From the NCBI GenBank assembly GCA_021186555.1, contig JAJKFL010000006.1, positions 2,899,715 through 2,963,714 of the forward strand: 64,000 nt of DNA. Reading direction: 5' to 3'. The position numbers and the translations under genes are program-made. This document shows, one piece after another, positions 49,212-60,584 of this stretch. Each line of letters starts with the position of its first letter. The first letter of the stretch is position 1. The stretch is from Reticulitermes speratus. Taxonomy: Eukaryota > Arthropoda > Insecta > Blattodea > Rhinotermitidae. The notes beneath the pieces are model-generated. The model did not search any database. It saw nothing but the letters and a program-made list of their open reading frames with translations, and was not told where the DNA came from.

Positions 49212-50134
49212 TATTTTGCAATTATTTGAAATCCACTTCAAGGAAGGGATTTGCAAAATTAGTCACACTTTGTAAGAGACAAGTGTTAATAGAAATGGTG
49301 AGGAAGAATACTTTGAAGTACATACAGCACTATATACATAATACATACACTACATACTTTAACATATACACTATGTGTTTTGTCACACACAGTGCATTTA
49401 TGAATTTCGCGTGATTCTGTGAAGAAAGCTCCACTATTCCTCGAAAGAGCATTAACCCTTTGGCCCTTCTAATTGCCACGTTCACCGTGAGGATGGCAGA
49501 GTTACTGTAGTTGATACAGCGACGTTCTCTGTCGACCGTAGAAATGAACATAAATGCGGAGGGATAAACTGTATTTTCAATAGTAATTAAATGAAACCTA
49601 TGTCCAAAAGTTAATAATTCCAGGCCTATACTATTCATATGTATCACATATTTGTATGGAAGTGACTGTCAATTCAAGTGAATAGCTGAACAAAGCAAAA
49701 AGAAAAAAAATGTACGAAATTATATCGCTTTAAACCTCATTACGCAGTTTATAATAACATTCTCAATATATTTATGTCTATCAACGATACAGAAGCAAAG
49801 GGTTAAACCGTGTCTTTGTGTGAGCTACCAAAATTAGATATTTTATCTGCAGAAACGTGTTAAGTGATGGAAATTGGATTTATGTTAAAACAAAAGCTAG
49901 TGTTCTATACACCGGAGGTCGACATTCGTTGTTATGTCTATAATTAAATGTATAAGCCATTCGCTAGAATGAAATATGATTCAGATAATATCTAAAAAAA
50001 ACAACAGACAAAATGCATTTGAAATTCACATATATATATATATATATATATTAATTTAAATCTTTCATCGAATGAAAAATAAATACAATGATTTATTTTT
50101 TTTGTCACAAACCTTCAAATTAAAAATAGTACAC
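49212..50134. other. No recognised feature
   Basis: AT-rich, with a (TA)n near 50030-50050. A 105-codon minus frame (49330-49647) shows no domain. Nothing else recognised. Confidence 0.4.
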
Positions 50135-50560
50135 AGTCCTTCTCGACAAGCTGACCAGACGTTTATCTCGCCAAAATATTCCCCATATTTTGGGCAATCT
50201 GACGATTCATTACCACCTTAAAAAGTATTAACGAAGTAAGTCCAATCGCATTCATAAGGAACCAAATACTGAATTCCTTTCCCCTGTATATAAGATCGGT
50301 TCATGCTACTTTACATTTATTCCAAATCCCCAAAAATTAACTTCAAAAAGTTTCGCCCAAATGCAGCCCTCTCAACGTGCTCAAAACTTCGTCATTTTTC
50401 GGCCCTTACAACAACAGCTTTAGCACATACTCTCAGCTTCATTTCTCTGCTGCATGTTCCTACAGTGCACTTCCCATCGCTTTAACTACTTCGCTTGTCT
50501 AATCCCACATTTACCCCAGTCTACCTGTCCAAAAAAAACAAGCAGGCACAGCAAGGTAAC
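50135..50560 (-). mobile_element. LINE 3' part, (TTAG)n family, old
   Basis: Plus strand: CAGTCCTTCTCGACAAGCTG, AATATTCCCCATATTTTGGG, GATTCATTACCACCTTA, then the GCCCAAATGCAGCC block also found near 44.05 kb. Matches the 3' untranslated order of the copy at 42775. Frames are broken. Confidence 0.6.
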
Positions 50561-50667
50561 TTCACATAAGTGCATTGTCTCATTTCTCCTGCAATATCAG
50601 AAGTGTCTATCACTAGACGCTTCTAATTTATTTTTATTATTTTTAATGCTAACGCTACTGACACACG

Positions 50668-50840
50668 AAGGAAGGATAGAAATAAAGGGAAGACGAGGAA
50701 GAAGACGTAAGCAGCTACTGGATGACCTTAAGGAAAAGAGAAGGTACTAGAAATTGAAAGAGGAAGCATTAGATCGTACCCTGTGCAGAACTCGCTTTGG
50801 AAGTGGCTACGGACCTGTCTTAAGACAGACTAAAGAATGA
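50668..50840 (+). pseudogene. LINE ORF2 C-terminal end that seeds array 1
   Basis: Frame: GRIEIKGRRGRRRKQLLDDL, KEKRRY, a stop, KLKEEALDRTLCRTRFGSGY, GPVLRQTKE and the natural TGA (50838-50840). From the stop onward the terminal 39 bp are repeated in tandem for 3.2 kb. It is 5'-truncated and has one internal stop. Confidence 0.9.
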
Positions 50841-53800
50841 AGAGGCTATGGACCTGACGTAAGACAGACTGCAGAATGAAGAGGCTACGGACCTGTCGTA
50901 AGACAGACTACAGAATGAAGAGGCTACGGACCTGTCGTAAGACAGACTACAGAATGAAGAGGCTACGGACCTGTCGTAAGACAGACTAAAGACTGAAGAG
51001 GCTACGGACCTGTCGTAAGACAGACTGCAGAATGAAGAGGCTACTGACCTGTCGTAAGACAGACTACAGAATGAAGAGGCTACGGACCTGTCGTAAGACA
51101 GACTACAGAATGAAGAGGCTACTGACCTGTCGTAAGACAGACTACAGAATGAAGAGGCTACTGACCTGTCGTAAGACAGACTACAAAATGAAGAGGCTAC
51201 TGACCTGTCGTAAGACAGACTACAGAATGAAGAGGCTACTGACCTGTCGTAAGACAGACTACAAAATGAAGAGGCTACTGACCTGTCGTAAGACAGACTA
51301 CAGAATGAAGAGGCTACTGACCTGTCGTAAGACAGACTGCAGAATGAAGAGGCTACTGACCTGTCGTAAGACAGACTACAGAATGAAGAGGCTACTGACC
51401 TGTCGTAAGACAGACTAAAGACTGAAGAGGCTACGGACCTGTCGTAAGACAGACTGCAGAATGAAGAGGCTACTGACCTGTCGTAAGACAGACTACAAAT
51501 GAAGAGGCTACGGACCTGTCGTAAGACAGACTACAGAATGAAGAGGCTACTGACCTGTCGTAAGACAGACTACAAGAATGAAGAGGCTACTGACCTGTCG
51601 TAAGACAGACTACAAAATGAAGAGGCTACTGACCTGTCGTAAGACAGACTACAAAATGAAGAGGCTACTGACCTGTCGTAAGACAGACTACAGAATGAAG
51701 AGGCTACTGACCTGTCGTAAGACAGACTACAGAATGAAGAGGCTACTGACCTGTCGTAAGACAGACTACAAAATGAAGAGGCTACTGACCTGTCGTAAGA
51801 CAGACTACAGAATGAAGAGGCTACTGACCTGTCGTAAGACAGACTACAGAATGAAGAGGCTACTGACCTGTCGTAAGACAGACTACAAATGAAGAGAGGC
51901 TACTGACCTGTCGTAAGACAGACTGCAGAATGAAGAGGCTACTGACCTGTCGTAAGACAGACTACAGAATGAAGAGGCTACTGACCTGTCGTAAGACAGA
52001 CTGCAGAATGAAGAGGCTACTGACCTGTCGTAAGACAGACTACAGAATGAAGAGGCTACTGACTGTCGTAAGACAGACTAAGAATGAAGAGGCTACTGAC
52101 CTGTCGTAAGACAGACTGCAGAATGAAGAGGCTACTGACCTGTCGTAAGACAGACTACAGAATGAAGAGGCTACTGACTGTCGTAAGACAGACTGCAGAA
52201 TGAAGAGGCTACTGACCTGTCGTAAGACAGACTACAAATGAAGAGGCTACTGACCTGTCGTAAGACAGACTGCAGAATGAAGAGGCTACTGACCTGTCGT
52301 AAGACAGACTACAGAATGAAGAGGCTACTGACCTGTCGTAAGACAGACTACAGAATGAAGAGGCTACTGACCTGTCGTAAGACAGACTACAGAATGAAGA
52401 GGCTACTGACCTGTCGTAAGACAGACTACAAATGAAGAGGCTACTGACCTGTCGTAAGACAGACTACAAATGAAGAGGCTACTGACCTGTCGTAAGACAG
52501 ACTACAGAATGAAGAGGCTACTGACCTGTCGTAAGACAGACTACAGAATGAAGAGGCTACTGACCTGTCGTAAGACAGACTACAAATAAACTGACCTGCT
52601 AAGAATGCAAGAATGGCTACTGACCTGTCGTAAGACAGACTACAAATGAGAGCTACTGACCTGTCGTAAGACGACTAAGAATGAAAGAGGCTACTGACCT
52701 GTCGTTAAGACAGACTACAAATGAATGACTACTGACCTGTCGTTAGACAGACATACAAATGATAGAGGCTACTGACCTGTCGTAAGACAGACTCAAATGC
52801 AGAGTACTGACCTGTCGTAAAGCAGACATACAGAATGAAGAGCTAACGACCTGTCGTAAGACAGACTACAAGACTGAAGAGGCTACGACCTGTCGTAAGA
52901 CAGACTGCAGAATGAAGAGGCTACTGACCTGTCGTAAGACAGACTACAGAATGAAGAGGCTACGGACCTGTCGTAAGACAGACTACAGAATGAAGAGGCT
53001 ACTGACCTGTCGTAAGACAGACTACAGAATGAAGAGGCTACTGACCTGTCGTAAGACAGACTACAAAATGAAGAGGCTACTGACCTGTCGTAAGACAGAC
53101 TACAGAATGAAGAGGCTACTGACCTGTCGTAAGACAGACTACAAAATGAAGAGGCTACTGACCTGTCGTAAGACAGACTACAGAATGAAGAGGCTACTGA
53201 CCTGTCGTAAGACAGACTACAAATGAAGAGGCTACTGACCTGTCGTAAGACAGACTACAGAATGAAGAGGCTACTGACCTGTCGTAAGACAGACTACAGA
53301 ATGAAGAGGCTACTGACCTGTCGTAAGACAGACTACAAAATGAAGAGGCTACTGACCTGTCGTAAGACAGACTGCAGAATGAAGAGGCTACTGACCTGTC
53401 GTAAGACAGACTACAGAATGAAGAGGCTACTGACCTGTCGTAAGACAGACTGCAGAATGAAGAGGCTACTGACCTGTCGTAAGACAGACTACAGAATGAA
53501 GAGGCTACTGGACCTGTCGTAAGACAGACTACAGAATGAAGAGGCTACTGACCTGTCGTAAGACAGACTGCAGAATGAAGAGGCTACTGACCTGTCGTAA
53601 GACAGACTACAGAATGAAGAGGCTACTGACTTGTCGTAAGACAGACTAAAGACTGAAGAGGCTACGGACCTGTCGTAAGACAGACTGCAGAATGAAGAGG
53701 CTACTGACCTGTCGTAAGACAGACTACAAAATGAAGAGGCTACTGACCTGTCGTAAGACAGACTGCAGAATGAAGAGGCTACTGACCTGTCGTAAGACAG

Positions 53801-54086
53801 ACTACAGAATGAAGAGGCTACTGACCTGTCGTAAGACAGACTGCAGAATGAAGAGGCTACTGACCTGTCGTAAGACAGACTACAGAATGAAGAGGCTACT
53901 GACCTGTCGTAAGACAGACTACAAAATGAAGAGGCTACTGACCTGTCGTAAGACAGACTACAGAATGAAGAGTCTACTGACCTGTCGTAAGACAGACTAC
54001 AGAATGAAGAGGCTACTGACCTGTCGTAAGACAGAGTACAGAATGAAGAGGCTACTGACCTGTCGTAAGACAGACTACAAAATAAA
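50802..54086 (+). repeat. 39-bp array 1 grown from a LINE 3' end (~84 copies)
   Basis: Unit AGAGGCTACTGACCTGTCGT plus AAGACAGACTACAGAATGA, 39 bp, equal to the last 12 codons (RGYGPVVRQT-E) and stop of the LINE upstream. The first few units have CTACGGACC like the LINE; later ones mostly have CTACTGACC. A run of seven variant units beginning at 51032 recurs in the same order at 52912, showing a segmental duplication. 52580-52900 is full of small indels. The other frame stays open as repeats of MKRLLTCRKTDYR; not a gene. Confidence 0.96.
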
Positions 54087-54089
54087 GTA

Positions 54090-54514
54090 ACTGACACACT
54101 CGAATGCATAAAAATGGGCCCCAAGCAAATCCTGCCTTCTGAAACGTGAGGTTTGAAAGTAAGTCCATAAAAATGTGTATGAGTCTACAGTTTAATCACC
54201 TGTCTTAATTAATGCAAAAATGTTGGCTGTCAATTTAAATTAGACTTACATGTCAACTGGATCAAACTGTACATTCGAACATTAGCGACATAACAAAGTT
54301 ACGACTCGATCTCTGTTGTTGACTATACACATCCCACAAATTCCATCAGTACAGAAGTACGTCGTAACTAAGGCATTAGCATTATGCCTTGACAAAATGA
54401 ACAAGCACATATGACACTTTTACCCACAACCACTCCTATTTCCATTCATTTCACTCAACTGTACGTTTCATGATTTCAATAGAATAAAATAACTGCGGTC
54501 AAAGGTCAAATCTG
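54090..54514. other. No recognised feature
   Basis: No gene or repeat recognised directly right of array 1; there is no LINE-like poly-A or target duplication visible against the sequence left of 50668. Confidence 0.4.
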
Positions 54515-54640
54515 GGGCAGATAGCGGGGCGTGTGAACACGGTAATGAACCACTGGGTTCCATAAAATGCCGGGAATTTTGTTGACTCTCTGGCAAACTG
54601 TTAGCTTCTCAAGAATGATTCTGTTCTATTGAGATCATTA
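54515..54640 (+). mobile_element. LINE 3' end, (TTAG)n family, short
   Basis: GTGTGAACACGGTAATGAAC, CACTGGGTTCCATAA (MNHWVP-stop, compare MNLRVP-stop), TGCCGGGAATTTTGTTGACT and TTAGCTTCTCAAGAATGATT, ending near GATCATTAGTTGGTT, a decayed TTAG tail. Confidence 0.75.
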
Positions 54641-54799
54641 GTTGGTTATTTGTACAATTACAGTCACGATTAGTAATGAGATTAATAAATAATAGGAGAG
54701 CTAAATATATGGCAACTAAATTAAATTATTGTTAATTACATATGCAAGTGGACACACCATTTATTAAGAATGAACGATGCATGCATTCCAGAGTAAGTG

Positions 54800-54950
54800 T
54801 AAATATATATTACGACCGGCAGAAAAAAGTAGGTCGAACAAGAAAAGGATGGACAGACCAACACCGATTACGACGGAAGAAACTTGGAAGGGGTTATACA
54901 CTTATGCTGCTATGGATAATGATGATGATGATGATGATGATGATGATGGC
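54800..54950 (+). pseudogene. LINE C-terminal fragment with (GAT)n tail
   Basis: Two alternative frames read RPAEKSRSNKKRMDRPTPIT and RKGWTDQHRLRRKKLGRGYT; the second followed by the GAT microsatellite (54918-54948) looks like the end of a LINE ORF with a simple-sequence tail. Related to 17490-17640. Indels separate the frames. Confidence 0.55.
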
Positions 54951-55078
54951 ATAGTCCTTACTGACACTAGTAGCTCAGACAGCAATAAAACTCACTGCAC
55001 GTTATATTGTCAATATACCAGTACAGCGTTACTAACATTTCGCACTAACTTTTAGAGCATGAGATTGACCTGAATTAT

Positions 55079-55335
55079 TGACTAACTCACACCAACAAAT
55101 GCACCAAAACAAGTTTGTCACTGATTTCTTTATTAAAGGATTTCCCCAATACGCATTTCGGCACTTTTTACATTGCCATCATCAGGGGGGGGGTCGTTGA
55201 GGTTTGTACACAGACCAATGTTCTTACGTTACATCAGAACAGTTGTGTCAATATTCGTTATTACCACTTTGTATAAAATTGTATAATAGTAGTATTGTTG
55301 AATTGATAAAATTAATAGTAAAACAGTATAGTATA
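55079..55335 (-). mobile_element. Penelope-like end, family P2, single arm
   Basis: Plus strand begins AACTCACACCAACAAATGCA and holds CCCCAATACGCATTTCGGCA, CATTGCCATCATCAGGGGGG, TTACATCAGAACAGTTGTG and TATAAAATTGTATAATAGTA. It matches both arms of 63518-64000 over about 250 bp, but has no second arm. Directly to its right the 114-bp satellite starts. Confidence 0.75.
55142..55192 (-). ncRNA. Hammerhead-like motif, family P2
   Basis: Minus strand: CUGAUGA (55179-55185), U, GGCA, loop, UGCC, GAAA (55156-55159), UGCGUA, UUGGGG, with CCCC before the core. All core bases present; helix III is weak (A-U with U-G) and helix I has offset pairing. Confidence 0.6.
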
Positions 55336-55494
55336 TTATATTAAACTACATGCTGTGATATAATTCATAAATTATTGGCAGCGCGGTCCGGTGTGCTGTT
55401 TTGTGCCGGTTATATGTGTGTATTGCTGTATGGTAGAACGTCCTTCTTTCGTGTCTGCGTGGTTTGTGACACAACATAGCAAAAGACCTCGGAG

Positions 55495-57802
55495 AAATCC
55501 ACACAAAACACATAAATACAGTCCGTACCGCGCAGTAAACACACTCCGTCTCAGTTATACAAACCAGTCAGTTAATGCTGTACAGTGAAATAATCGCTGT
55601 TTGTTCTGAGATCCACACAAAACACATAAATACAGTCCGTACCGCGCAGTAAACACACTCCGTCTCAGTTATACAAACCAGTCAGTTAATGTTGTACAGT
55701 GAAATAATCGCTGTTTGTTCTGAGATCCACACAAAACACATAAATACAGTCCGTACCGCGCAGTAAACACACTCCGTCTCAGTTATACAAACCAGTCAGT
55801 TAATGTTGTACAGTGAAATAATCGCTGTTTGTTCTGAGATCCACACAAAACACATAAATACAGTCCGTACCGCGCAGTAAACACACTCCGTCTCAGTTAT
55901 ACAAACCAGTCAGTTAATGCTGTACAGTGAAATAATCGCTGTTTGTTCTGAGATCCACACAAAACACATAAATACAGTCCGTACCGCGCAGTAAACACAC
56001 TCCGTCTCAGTTATACAAACCAGTCAGTTAATGCTGTACAGTGAAATAATCGCTGTTTGTTCTGAGATCCACACAAAACACATAAATACAGTCCGTACCG
56101 CGCAGTAAACACACTCCGTCTCAGTTATACAAACCAGTCAGTTAATGCTGTACAGTGAAATAATCGCTGTTTGTTCTGAGATCCACACAAAACACATAAA
56201 TACAGTCCGTACCGCGCAGTAAACACACTCCGTCTCAGTTATACAAACCAGTCAGTTAATGCTGTACCGTGAAATAATCGCTGTTTGTTCTGAGATCCAC
56301 ACAAAACACATAAATACAGTCCGTACCGCGCAGTAAACACACTCCGTCTCAGTTATACAAACCAGTCAGTTAATGTTGTACAGTGAAATAATCGCTGTTT
56401 GTTCTGAGATCCACACAAAACACATAAATACAGTCCGTACCGCGCAGTAAACACACTCCGTCTCAGTTATACAAACCAGTCAGTTAATGCTGTACAGTGA
56501 AATAATCGCTGTTTGTTCTGAGATCCACACAAAACACATAAATACAGTCCGTACCGCGCAGTAAACACACTCCGTCTCAGTTATACAAACCAGTCAGTTA
56601 ATGCTGTACAGTGAAATAATCGCTGTTTGTTCTGAGATCCACACAAAACACATAAATACAGTCCGTACCGCGCAGTAAACACACTCCGTCTCAGTTATAC
56701 AAACCAGTCAGTTAATGCTGTACAGTGAAATAATCGCTGTTTGTTCTGAGATCCACACAAAACACATAAATACAGTCCGTACCGCGCAGTAAACACACTC
56801 CGTCTCAGTTATACAAACCAGTCAGTTAATGCTGTACAGTGAAATAATCGCTGTTTGTTCTGAGATCCACACAAAACACATAAATACAGTCCGTACCGCC
56901 AGTAAACACACTCCGTCTCAGTTATACAAACCAGTCAGTTAATGCTGTACCGTGAAATAATCGCTGTTTGTTCTGAGATCCACACAAAACACATAAATAC
57001 AGTCCGTACCGCGCAGTAAACACACTCCGTCTCAGTTATACAAACCAGTCAGTTAATGCTGTACAGTGAAATAATCGCTGTTTGTTCTGAGATCCACACA
57101 AAACACATAAATACAGTCCGTACCGCGCAGTAAACACACTCCGTCTCAATTATACAAACCAGTCAGTTAATGCTGTACAGTGAAATAATCGCTGTTTGTT
57201 CTGAGATCCACACAAAACACATAAATACAGTTCGTACCGCGCAGTAAACACACTCCGTCTCAGTTATACAAACCAGTCAGTTAATGCTGTACAGTGAAAT
57301 AATCGCTGTTTGTTCTGAGATCCACACAAAACACATAAATACAGTTCGTACCGCGCAGTAAACACACTCCGTCTCAGTTACACAAACCAGTCAGTTAATG
57401 TTGTACAGTGAAATAATCGCTGTTTGTTCTGAGATCCACACAAAACACATAAATACAGTCCGTACCGCGCAGTAAACACACTCCGTCTCAGTTATACAAA
57501 CCAGTCAGTTAATGCTGTACAGTGAAATAATCGCTGTTTGTTCTGAGATCCACACAAAACACATAAATACAGTTCGTACCGCGCAGTAAACACACTCCGT
57601 CTCAGTTATACAAACCAGTCAGTTAATGTTGTACAGTGAAATAATCGCTGTTTGTTCTGAGATCCACACAAAACACATAAAATACAGTCCGTACCGCGCA
57701 GTAAACACACTCCGTCTCAGTTATACAAACCAGTCAGTTAATGTTGTACAGTGAAATAATCGCTGTTTGTTCTGAGATCCACACAAAACACATAAATACA
57801 CT
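55495..57802. repeat. 114-bp satellite, ~20 copies
   Basis: Unit starts GAGATCCACACAAAACACAT, includes CCGTACCGCGCAGTAAACAC and ends ATCGCTGTTTGTTCT; 114 bp. Copies differ at only a few sites (GCTGTACAG / GTTGTACAG / GCTGTACCG; CAGTCCG / CAGTTCG), and lengths are constant but for one single-base gap and one single-base gain. That is far more uniform than the 21- or 46-bp arrays, so it is either young or well homogenised. Confidence 0.96.
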
Positions 57803-58361
57803 GTGTGGGCAGAACGTAGAATTTGTGAACGTTAAACCTAGTGGTACATATAGTAACCACTAGGCTTTACAGTGTTCCGTACAACAAAACATAAAATTAA
57901 AGCCCAGTCAGTAAGCACGCAACGTAACACAGTCCACATCCTGATATCGTGAAACAAATGACAGTCTTCTCATCACTGCTGCACATTCGGTATACCTAAC
58001 AAGGGGCGAATGTCCCTCCCACCCTCGTGAAGCCTCAACTTAAATCGATTTGCGATGTGTCGACTACGGACTGCCCACCTCTCTTTCTCCTGCTAGAATC
58101 GTTAAAGGGACAGTGACAGAGTAGAACGCCCAGCGTCGACGTCGCTGATTGATGGGAAGCAACGGAACCGAACTGTCGAACTGAGCAACCGAGCAATCAC
58201 GGACGTCTTTACAGGGACGGCAAATAGCTGATACGATAGATCGAATGCAGCTGTGTAACAAGAGATGTAAATGTGTAAATGTAGGCCTCATTCTAAACAC
58301 AAATACTCATTACAAGTAACAGGCAACGCAAAGACTGGGATAGAGGCTAATAAAATGCATA
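57803..58361. other. No recognised feature
   Basis: Contains a near-inverted block around the 57830-57870 sequence (TAAACCTAGTGGT / ACCACTAGGCTTTA). A 78-codon minus frame (58064-58300) has no domain. Confidence 0.4.
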
Positions 58362-58368
58362 TAAGAAA

Positions 58369-58659
58369 TAATTTTTTTTAGATAGTGAAGGGCCCCGCAG
58401 CAGAAGTTACGGACGCACCACAGCCTTAAGGCTTTTTATGCAACCCTATGATGAAGATGAACAGTTTTTTTTACCAAGTTTTACAAGTAATGGAGCACCA
58501 GTGGAATGAAATTGACAGGGGAAAACCGACAACTCGGAGAAAAAACCCGTCCCAGTACCACTTTGTCCACCACAAACTTCACATGGACTTACTCGGGATC
58601 GAACCCGGGCCTCCGCAATAAGAGGCCAGCGACTAACCGCCTGAGCCAAAGGCACGGCC
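58369..58659 (-). mobile_element. tRNA-derived SINE (family D)
   Basis: Minus strand head GGCCGTGCCTTTGGCTCAGG, GGTTAGTCGCTGGCC, B box GGGTTCGATCCCGAG, same body as 28217-28497, and an A-run tail (T-run at 58371-58379 plus). The heptamer taagaaa flanks it at 58362-58368 and 58660-58666. Confidence 0.88.
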
Positions 58660-58924
58660 TAAGAAAGAGTTAAAATCAGAACTCGTAAAATGTGCACACA
58701 TTGTGGTTCCCTGTAGGCTACGCGCTGAGGTAGAGGAAATAGTTGAGCATCGACCATATCGTATAGCATACAGAGTGTGTTTATTTGTTACGTCGGAGGC
58801 TGAAGAAACATTGTGTATCGAGTAGAGATATAACATGCAAAAGTACAACCAGGTGGCAGCATCAATATTACGGTTGCCTGTCATAGGACGGAAAAGTGGC
58901 TGGTGTATATGGTATATATATGGA

Positions 58925-58954
58925 TTTATTATTATTATTATTATTATTATTAAT
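58925..58954. repeat. (TTA)n microsatellite
   Basis: About nine TTA units directly before the LINE coding fragment. A microsatellite at the 5' junction of a truncated LINE is unusual; it may be the tail of an earlier insertion at the same spot. Confidence 0.95.
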
Positions 58955-59261
58955 ATTAGTGAAGAAGTATTACACAGAGTCAAGGAGGAGAGGAATATCG
59001 TACATACAATAAAAAGAAGAAAGGCTAACTGGATTGGTCACATCTTGCGTAGGAACTGCCTTCTGAAACATGTGATTGAAGGAAAGTTAGAGGGAAGGAT
59101 GGAAATGACGGGAAGACGAGGGAGAAGACGTAAGCAGCTACTGCATGACCTTAAGGAAAAGAGAAGATACTGTAAATTGAAAGAGGAAGCACTAGATCGC
59201 ACCCTGTGGAGAACTGGCTTTGGAAGAGGCTACGGACCTGTCGTAAGGCAGACTGCAGAAT
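58955..59261 (+). pseudogene. LINE ORF2 C-terminus that seeds array 2
   Basis: One open frame of about 100 codons: ISEEVLHRVKEERNIVHTIK, RRKANWIGHILRRNCLLKHV, IEGKLEGRMEMTGRRGRRRK, QLLHDLKEKRRYCKLKEEAL, DRTLWRTGFGRGYGPVVRQT, AE-stop. WIGHILRRN is the family version of the LINE motif RWAGHVARM. 5'-truncated but no stop or frameshift in what remains, so it is the youngest LINE piece here. The terminal 39 bp then repeat. Confidence 0.92.
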
Positions 59262-60083
59262 GAAGAGGCTACGGATCTGTCGTAAGACAGACTACAGAAT
59301 GAAGAGGCTACGGACCTGTCGTAAGACAGACTGCAGAATGAAGATGCTACGGACCTGTTGTAAGACAGACTGCAGAATGAAGAGGCTACGGACCTGTCGT
59401 AAGGCAGACTGCAGAATGAAGAGGCTACGGACCTGTCGTAAGGCAGACTGCAGAATGAAGAGGCTACGGACCTGTCGTAAGGCAGACTGCAGAATGAAGA
59501 GGCTACGGACCTGTCGTAAGGCAGACTGCAGAATGAAGAGGCTACGGACCTGTCGTAAGGCAGACTACAAAATGAAGAGGCTACGGACCTGTCGTAAGAC
59601 AGACTACAGAATGAAGAGGCTACGGACCTGTCGTAAGACAGACTGCAGAATGAAGAGGCTAAGGACCTGTCGTAAGACAGACTGCAGAATGAAGAGGCTA
59701 CGGACCTATCGTAAGACAGACTACAGAATGAAGAGGCTACGGACCTGTCGTAAGACAGACTGCAGAATGAAGAGGCTACGGACTTGTCGTAAGACAGACT
59801 GCGGAATGAAGAGGCTACGGACTTGTCGTAAGACAGACTGCAGAATGAAGAGGCTACGGACTTGTCGTAAGACAGACTGTAGAATGAAGAGGCTACGGAC
59901 TTGTCGTAAGACAGACTGCAGAATGAAGAGGCTACGGACTTGTCGTAAGACAGACTGCAGAATGAAGAGGCTACGGACCTGTCGTAAGACAGACTGCAGA
60001 ATGAAGAGGCTACGGACCTGTCGTAAGACAGACTGCAGAATGAAGAGGCTACGGACCTGCCGTAAGACAGACTGCAGAATGAA
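59223..60083 (+). repeat. 39-bp array 2 grown from a LINE 3' end (22 copies)
   Basis: Unit AGAGGCTACGGACCTGTCGT plus AAGACAGACTGCAGAATGA. Almost no indels over 22 copies. The unit keeps the LINE's own G (CTACGGACC), unlike array 1. Copies with AAGGCAGAC cluster at the LINE end, and copies with GGACTTGTC cluster around 59780-59940, so neighbours are more alike than distant copies. The 305-codon open frame of MKRLRTCRKTDCR is out of frame with the LINE. Confidence 0.96.
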
Positions 60084-60580
60084 TGAAATGAATGCTTTAT
60101 TTATACGAGGGCGTATTGTGTAAAGATTCCAGCACTGTCATTTTAAGAGTTTAAACTTAAGTCCTTAATGTATACGTAGGCAGTAAGACATAATAAATAT
60201 ACTCACTAAAATCCACGCAGTCGCTTGCCGAAAATAAGTTACGCAGTTCAAGATAGACACAAAACTCACAGAAGTATGTGTAATGGCCAGTCGGTACAAA
60301 GCAGTAATTTCAAATGACTAACGCTTTCAACTGCAGCAAACAGCAAACTATTAATGCCCGTTAAGTGCTTCCCTCTACTGTAGATCGCAAGAACCTTGCA
60401 CTGTCCGGTACTACCCGACTCTCCCCTACTTGAATTCCGATTTTTTATACGTTAAATGTGTGGGATATAGACTTAAAGTTTGGCATGTCGCCTTATTTGC
60501 AATTCGTAACGTGTGTACTGTGAATCACCTTCGTAACAAGTTTCACACGTGTTCTTCTGTGGCTACATTAGTTACCGTTG
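60084..60580. other. No recognised feature
   Basis: AT-rich sequence right of array 2 with no recognised element or domain. Confidence 0.4.
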
Positions 60581-60584
60581 TCGC

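Noticed and set aside
50802-60083. Repeat protein with MKRLLTCRKTDYR / MKRLRTCRKTDCR units, up to 305 codons
   Set aside because: It is a shifted frame of a 39-bp DNA repeat that equals a LINE 3' end; the LINE's own frame has a stop in every unit.
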